Positions 60,588 to 64,000 of a stretch of DNA of 64,000 bases are shown here, in pieces. The number at the start of each line of letters is the position of its first letter. The first letter of the stretch is position 1. The DNA is from Collinsella sp. (GTDB lineage: Bacteria; Actinomycetota; Coriobacteriia; Coriobacteriales; Coriobacteriaceae), in assembly GCA_019414025.1 (NCBI GenBank), contig DXMU01000015.1, positions 50,157 to 114,156 of the forward strand, read 5' to 3'. The notes under the pieces are model-generated. The model saw only the letters and a program-made list of their open reading frames with translations, made no database searches and had not been told where the DNA came from. The translations under genes were made by a program, and so were the position numbers.

Positions 60588-61397
60588 ATGATCGGAACTC
60601 GCACTTCATCGTCATACACCCCGCACGTCGACGTCGATCCCGCCGACCGCCCGCTCATCCTCGTCGCGCCGCGCTGGGAAGAGGCGAAGCCGTTTTTAAG
60701 CGAGACGCTCTCCCCCAACGAGGAAATCGCAAGTGTCTTTGTCGATGCCATCCTTGCCGCCGGCGGCCTGCCGCTGCAGATGTCCATCACCGAGGACATT
60801 GAGGTCATCCGTCATTACGTCGATATCGCCGACGGCATCGCCATTCCCGGCGGCCCCGATGTCAATCCCAAACGTTGGGGCGATGATCGACCCTACGACC
60901 CCACCCTCTGTTGCGAGATCCGCGATAGCTTTGAGTTTAAGCTGGTCGGCGAGGTGCTCCGCGCCAAAAAGCCGCTCTTTACCACCTGCCGCGGCACGCA
61001 GTTGCTCAATGTCGCCACTGGCGGCACCCTGTGCATGGACGTGCCGAGCCTGGGCGCTCGCGAGGGCCGCACGCAGTGGCGCCATACCCACGTGCTCAAC
61101 GACCCCGTGCATCCCGTCGAGGTCGTGCCGGGCTCGCTGCTGGAGCGCGCGCTTGGCGGGCACAGGCTGATCCAGACCAACTCGGCACATCACTGTTGCG
61201 TCGACCGTCTGGGTAAGAGCACGCGCTTGGTCGCCAAGGCAACTGACGGCGTTCCCGAGTGCATCGAGGTCGAAGGCCAGCCATTCTGCTTGGGCGTGCA
61301 ATGGCACCCCGAATACACCTGGCAGACGCTCGAGACCGACTTTAACCTGTGGAAGTCGTTTGTCGAGGCAGCGGCAAAGGTTAAGCAGGCCCGCTAG
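60588..61397 (+). CDS. Gamma-glutamyl-gamma-aminobutyrate hydrolase family protein (peptidase C26)
   Basis: Class I glutamine-amidotransferase fold that hydrolyses gamma-glutamyl bonds. About 269 residues: GGPDVNPKRWGDDRPYDPT, nucleophile in LFTTCRGTQLLNVATGG (T-C-R-G, in place of CRG), RWRHTHVLNDPVHPVEV-like lid and the catalytic H in GVQWHPEYTW. The start is uncertain (ATG 60588, no strong site). Follows the importer in the same direction, so a gamma-glutamyl compound may be the cargo (inference). Confidence 0.87.
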   Translation: MIGTRTSSSYTPHVDVDPADRPLILVAPRWEEAKPFLSETLSPNEEIASVFVDAILAAGGLPLQMSITEDIEVIRHYVDIADGIAIPGGPDVNPKRWGDDRPYDPTLCCEIRDSFEFKLVGEVLRAKKPLFTTCRGTQLLNVATGGTLCMDVPSLGAREGRTQWRHTHVLNDPVHPVEVVPGSLLERALGGHRLIQTNSAHHCCVDRLGKSTRLVAKATDGVPECIEVEGQPFCLGVQWHPEYTWQTLETDFNLWKSFVEAAAKVKQAR

Positions 61398-61431
61398 TTT
61401 ACGAACCACACAGGCTAAAGCCTCACATACT

Positions 61432-61468
61432 AGGGGGGCGGACACCAACTACGGTGCCCGCCCCCCCT
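61432..61468. terminator. GC-rich hairpin terminator
   Basis: GGGGGGCGG...CCGCCCCCC-type stem between converging genes, serving the plus-strand ABC operon and/or the minus-strand one. Confidence 0.65.
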
Positions 61469-61507
61469 GTATTTGATATGCTCGGTATGTTCATCCCTCA
61501 CAAACAA

Positions 61508-62326
61508 TCAAAGAAATCTCGACCGCAATCGGTCGACGGTAAAGCAGATGGCAAAAACGCTTGCTACGTTTATGAGGCAGTCAATTAAAATCGAGGTGCA
61601 TTGACCATCCCCCAACGGGGTCACGCCGCAAATCCACATGAGCATCGAGGACGGAAACGGAAGCATGGAATTGGCTCCGACCTGTATGTAGAGCGTTACG
61701 ACATTGACAAGCAACAGCATGCCAATAGGACCGAAGCCGGACCCAAAATAGGAAACAACGATCACGCAAGAGACCACATATGCAAGGCAGACGGCACTCG
61801 CCAGAAGAAGTCGATAGCAAAACATATTCAGGTTGAAACACTGTTGAGCATCCAAAACGATTACACAGTTAAGACAGTACAAAACGACACTTGACAGGAT
61901 AAACGCGCCCAATAGGGCGAAAGAAGACAGCACCGTTCGCGCAACGGTAACGCACGCCCGCTTCCCTCCCCGAGCCTCCGACAGCCCCCACGGTTCCTCG
62001 ACAAAGCCCGAACTGACAAAGCGCGGCACAATACAAGCCGCGATGAACGGAAAGAACAATGCATGAGCCAACGGGGCTACGTTGAACAGCAGACCGCGAA
62101 AAACCTCTGCATTACCAAATAGAAGGACATCCTCCGCCGATAGCAGAAGCGTCGGGTCTGGGAAAAAGCCCAAGAAACTGTTCTCACGGAGACTACAGAA
62201 CCACATCGGGAAAGAATTAAGCTGCAATACCACCATGCACGCATAAATTACCAGGATTAAGGCGTACGTCCATTTACTCACGTGCTTCAATTCTGAATGG
62301 AGGAATCTTTTAATCTGACGAGCCAT
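61508..62326 (-). CDS. ABC-2 type membrane protein (second permease)
   Basis: 272 residues with six hydrophobic segments, starting MARQIKRFLHSELKHVSKWT (a basic cytoplasmic head then helix 1). No recognisable catalytic motif; the fold is that of bacitracin- or lantibiotic-type exporter permeases. The ATG at 62326 overlaps the end of the upstream permease by 17 nt. Codon usage is less GC-rich than its neighbours to the left. Confidence 0.75.
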   Translation of the reverse strand: MARQIKRFLHSELKHVSKWTYALILVIYACMVVLQLNSFPMWFCSLRENSFLGFFPDPTLLLSAEDVLLFGNAEVFRGLLFNVAPLAHALFFPFIAACIVPRFVSSGFVEEPWGLSEARGGKRACVTVARTVLSSFALLGAFILSSVVLYCLNCVIVLDAQQCFNLNMFCYRLLLASAVCLAYVVSCVIVVSYFGSGFGPIGMLLLVNVVTLYIQVGANSMLPFPSSMLMWICGVTPLGDGQCTSILIDCLINVASVFAICFTVDRLRSRFL

Positions 62327-63134
62327 TGAGCACACCCCCAGCACGAAAGCTCACGAGAGCGTAAATCAATACCGATAAACAGCTGGCTGCCACGCCATAG
62401 CCCAGAAGCGCCAATTGCCCCATATCGCTATACCCAAGGGCACATCCGACTCCAAGGTACGGCCCAGGAAGGAAGAAGATCCATCGCAAGGATGGTATAG
62501 GTGCCTGAAGGAAGGCTCCGTAGAGCGTCAAGCTCATGACAAATCCGATTATTATTGCAGCCCCGCTCAATACAGCGCTGCCTGTAATCCGATAGATGGT
62601 CACCGTCTCCAGCGCAATCGATATCACCAATGCGGTGTTGACTATCATTGCAGGCAAAAATGCAGCCAGCATGCCATGCGCGTAGTTATGCCCTCCACGT
62701 ATTATGGCTATTGCAAATAGAAGAAGGCAAAGCGCACTATATGCTGCGCCAATTATTAAAGCAGACGAAAGTACATGTGCCAGAACCCCGTTAAAGCGGG
62801 CAAGACCTCTTGCTGAAGAAATTCGGCATCCCTCTTCATAGCCGCGCTCCTGTAAAATCGCCAGGCAAACGATGAGCGGAACGAACAGAGAGGTGCCAGC
62901 AAAAGCACTGCGCACAAGGGACTCATCAGGCGCAGAAGAGTCGATTACATTCCAAAAGAATCCAATATCCTCCCCGCAGACGCTATTGCCAAAGGCTAGC
63001 AACGTTGTTCCGCTTTTTAGAAAGACACCGAAGAGAAGGCCGAACGCCAGCATAAGCGCAAGACAAAACTGCGCCGGAAACATCCTGTGTAAACGCATCA
63101 TGTCCGCCTTTATGGGATGGATCGCCCGCTTCAT
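62310..63134 (-). CDS. ABC-2 type membrane protein (first permease)
   Basis: 274 residues, six helices. The N-terminal IHPIKADMMRLHRMFPAQ, a large extracellular loop with SSAPDESLVRSAFAGTSLF, and ISSARGLARFNGVLAH are visible. ATG overlaps the ABC ATPase end by 4 bp. A permease pair with one ATPase is the arrangement of BcrABC-type detoxification or immunity exporters. Confidence 0.75.
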   Translation of the reverse strand: MKRAIHPIKADMMRLHRMFPAQFCLALMLAFGLLFGVFLKSGTTLLAFGNSVCGEDIGFFWNVIDSSAPDESLVRSAFAGTSLFVPLIVCLAILQERGYEEGCRISSARGLARFNGVLAHVLSSALIIGAAYSALCLLLFAIAIIRGGHNYAHGMLAAFLPAMIVNTALVISIALETVTIYRITGSAVLSGAAIIIGFVMSLTLYGAFLQAPIPSLRWIFFLPGPYLGVGCALGYSDMGQLALLGYGVAASCLSVLIYALVSFRAGGVLNGSSD

Positions 63135-63892
63135 AGCGAGACCGCCTTCATCAAGCGCCTGTAATACTCTTTTAGGGACGACGCCTCATCCCTTATGACG
63201 TCCATCGATTCCTTTTTTAGCAGTTCGCCGTCATGAAGAAACAGGCAGCTTGTTGCAACCGATGCCAACTCATCCAAATCATGACTAGAGATGAGCATGG
63301 TCTTACCCTGCTCTCGATTCAATCGACCGATAAGGGCCCATATACTCTCGATGCCCAACGGATCCAATCCATTTGCCGGCTCATCGAAAATTAGTACGTC
63401 GGTGTCGCCCAATAAAGCCGTAGCTATATCCAGTCGCCGTTTCATTCCCAGAGAAAAACTGCTCACGCTCTTTTTCTCATCGGCATCCAGCCCGACTAGG
63501 CTCAAAACGCGAGGAATCTCACGCTTCTCATCGAGCCCCCATTCCGCACATCGGATTTGAAGATTCTCAACCGCACTGAGAGATTGGTATGCTCCACTGG
63601 AATCTGGTACATAGCCGACACGCGTCCGCATCAGGCTCAGCTCTCTTTTTGACTTGCCTCCGAAGAGTTCCACGCTTCCCGACGATGGCTCACAGATGCC
63701 CAAGACGATTTTAATTAGCGTGCTTTTGCCCGCACCGTTTGCACCGACAAGGGCACAGAGCTCAGACTGATGCACCTCAAAGGAAACGTCATGCAACACA
63801 CGCCGTTTTCCATAGCGCTTTGACACCTTTGATAGCTTTATCGCTGATGCGTTCATTGGCCTCCCGTTCCGCTTGATAGCAAAACCGCCCAT
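63131..63892 (-). CDS. ABC-2 transporter ATP-binding protein (BcrA-like)
   Basis: 253 residues. Walker A GANGAGKSTLIKI, Q-loop VGYVPDSSGAYQSL, signature SFSLGMKRRLDIATALL, Walker B VLIFDEPANGLDPLGI and H-loop ISSHDLDELA. The start at 63892 has GAAGGG 5 nt upstream; ATG 63856 (MNASAIKL) with GGGAGG only 3 nt away is an alternative. First gene of a three-gene exporter operon. Confidence 0.92.
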   Translation of the reverse strand: MGGFAIKRNGRPMNASAIKLSKVSKRYGKRRVLHDVSFEVHQSELCALVGANGAGKSTLIKIVLGICEPSSGSVELFGGKSKRELSLMRTRVGYVPDSSGAYQSLSAVENLQIRCAEWGLDEKREIPRVLSLVGLDADEKKSVSSFSLGMKRRLDIATALLGDTDVLIFDEPANGLDPLGIESIWALIGRLNREQGKTMLISSHDLDELASVATSCLFLHDGELLKKESMDVIRDEASSLKEYYRRLMKAVSL

Positions 63893-63928
63893 ATCGTCCC
63901 TTCTTTCCTTTATCGTTTTCCATTGTTA

Positions 63929-63958
63929 TTATTGTTTTTCGATAACTGGTACCGTCAA
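63929..63958 (-). promoter_or_regulatory. Promoter of the ABC-2 operon
   Basis: TTGACG (63953-63958), 18-bp spacer and CAATAA (63929-63934) on the minus strand, about 40 nt before the start. The 63959-64000 tail holds nothing recognisable. Confidence 0.5.
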
Positions 63959-64000
63959 GATTCTTTCGCAAATTGATCGAGGCGGCCTCGGCCCCGCCTT

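Overview
The window reads as chromosome of a high-GC, anaerobic gut-type actinobacterium of the class Coriobacteriia, most likely Collinsella or a close relative. This is inferred from gene content: a fused LysRS-tRBD, a 1593-residue acyl-CoA dehydratase activase, an MEP isoprenoid pathway, Firmicutes-like accessory genes (Veg, ClpC, Asp23/AmaP) and many short palindromic repeats. No rRNA, integrase, transposase or CRISPR array was seen. Two tRNAs are present.

Layout. 1-15.0 kb is almost entirely minus strand: clpC (cut by the window edge), thrE, lysS, greA, tatA, tRNA-Pro, ispE, veg, dtd, rdgB, rph, murI, a HAD phosphatase, murE and asnB, i.e. housekeeping for translation quality control, nucleotide sanitation, peptidoglycan and isoprenoid precursors. 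tRNA-Val lies at 15.2 kb on the plus strand, followed by an AT-rich scar. 15.7-20.6 kb is argCJBD (ornithine synthesis) behind a probable ArgR operator. 20.9-25.3 kb holds two FMN-binding split-barrel proteins and a complete riboflavin ECF importer (RibU, fused EcfA-EcfA, EcfT) led by an FMN riboswitch. 25.5-28.0 kb is groES-groEL bracketed by two very long palindromes. 28.6-31.9 kb has two divergent amidohydrolases. 32.0-40.4 kb carries envelope and stress proteins (zinc-ribbon membrane protein, YitT, Asp23/DUF2273/AmaP, YebC, a large membrane protein, Lgt). 40.5-46.3 kb carries a NifU-like protein, dCMP deaminase, CoaX, an OPT peptide transporter, a DUF389 protein and a decayed pseudogene patch. 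46.3-51.8 kb is the giant activase and its TetR-family partner. 51.9-56.6 kb has a HAD phosphatase, a PII remnant, a CmpB-like membrane protein, an HD protein and dxs. 56.7-61.4 kb has a strikingly regular repeat array and a polar amino acid ABC importer with a class I glutamine amidotransferase-like hydrolase. 61.5-63.9 kb is a lower-GC ABC-2 export operon that looks acquired.

How the genes fit together. IspE and Dxs are both MEP-pathway steps. MurI and MurE feed the wall. RibU-EcfAAT imports riboflavin under FMN control. The Arg operon uses the ArgJ acetyl cycle, so no separate ArgA is needed. Lgt and TatA serve export and lipidation of proteins such as the twin-arginine lipoprotein of the amino acid importer. 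The most unusual material is non-coding: a 40-bp-period, alternately inverted array at 56676-56891; a 53-bp repeat that twice supplies or overlaps the stop codon of a gene; hairpin elements on both sides of thrE; and the two giant palindromes around groESL.
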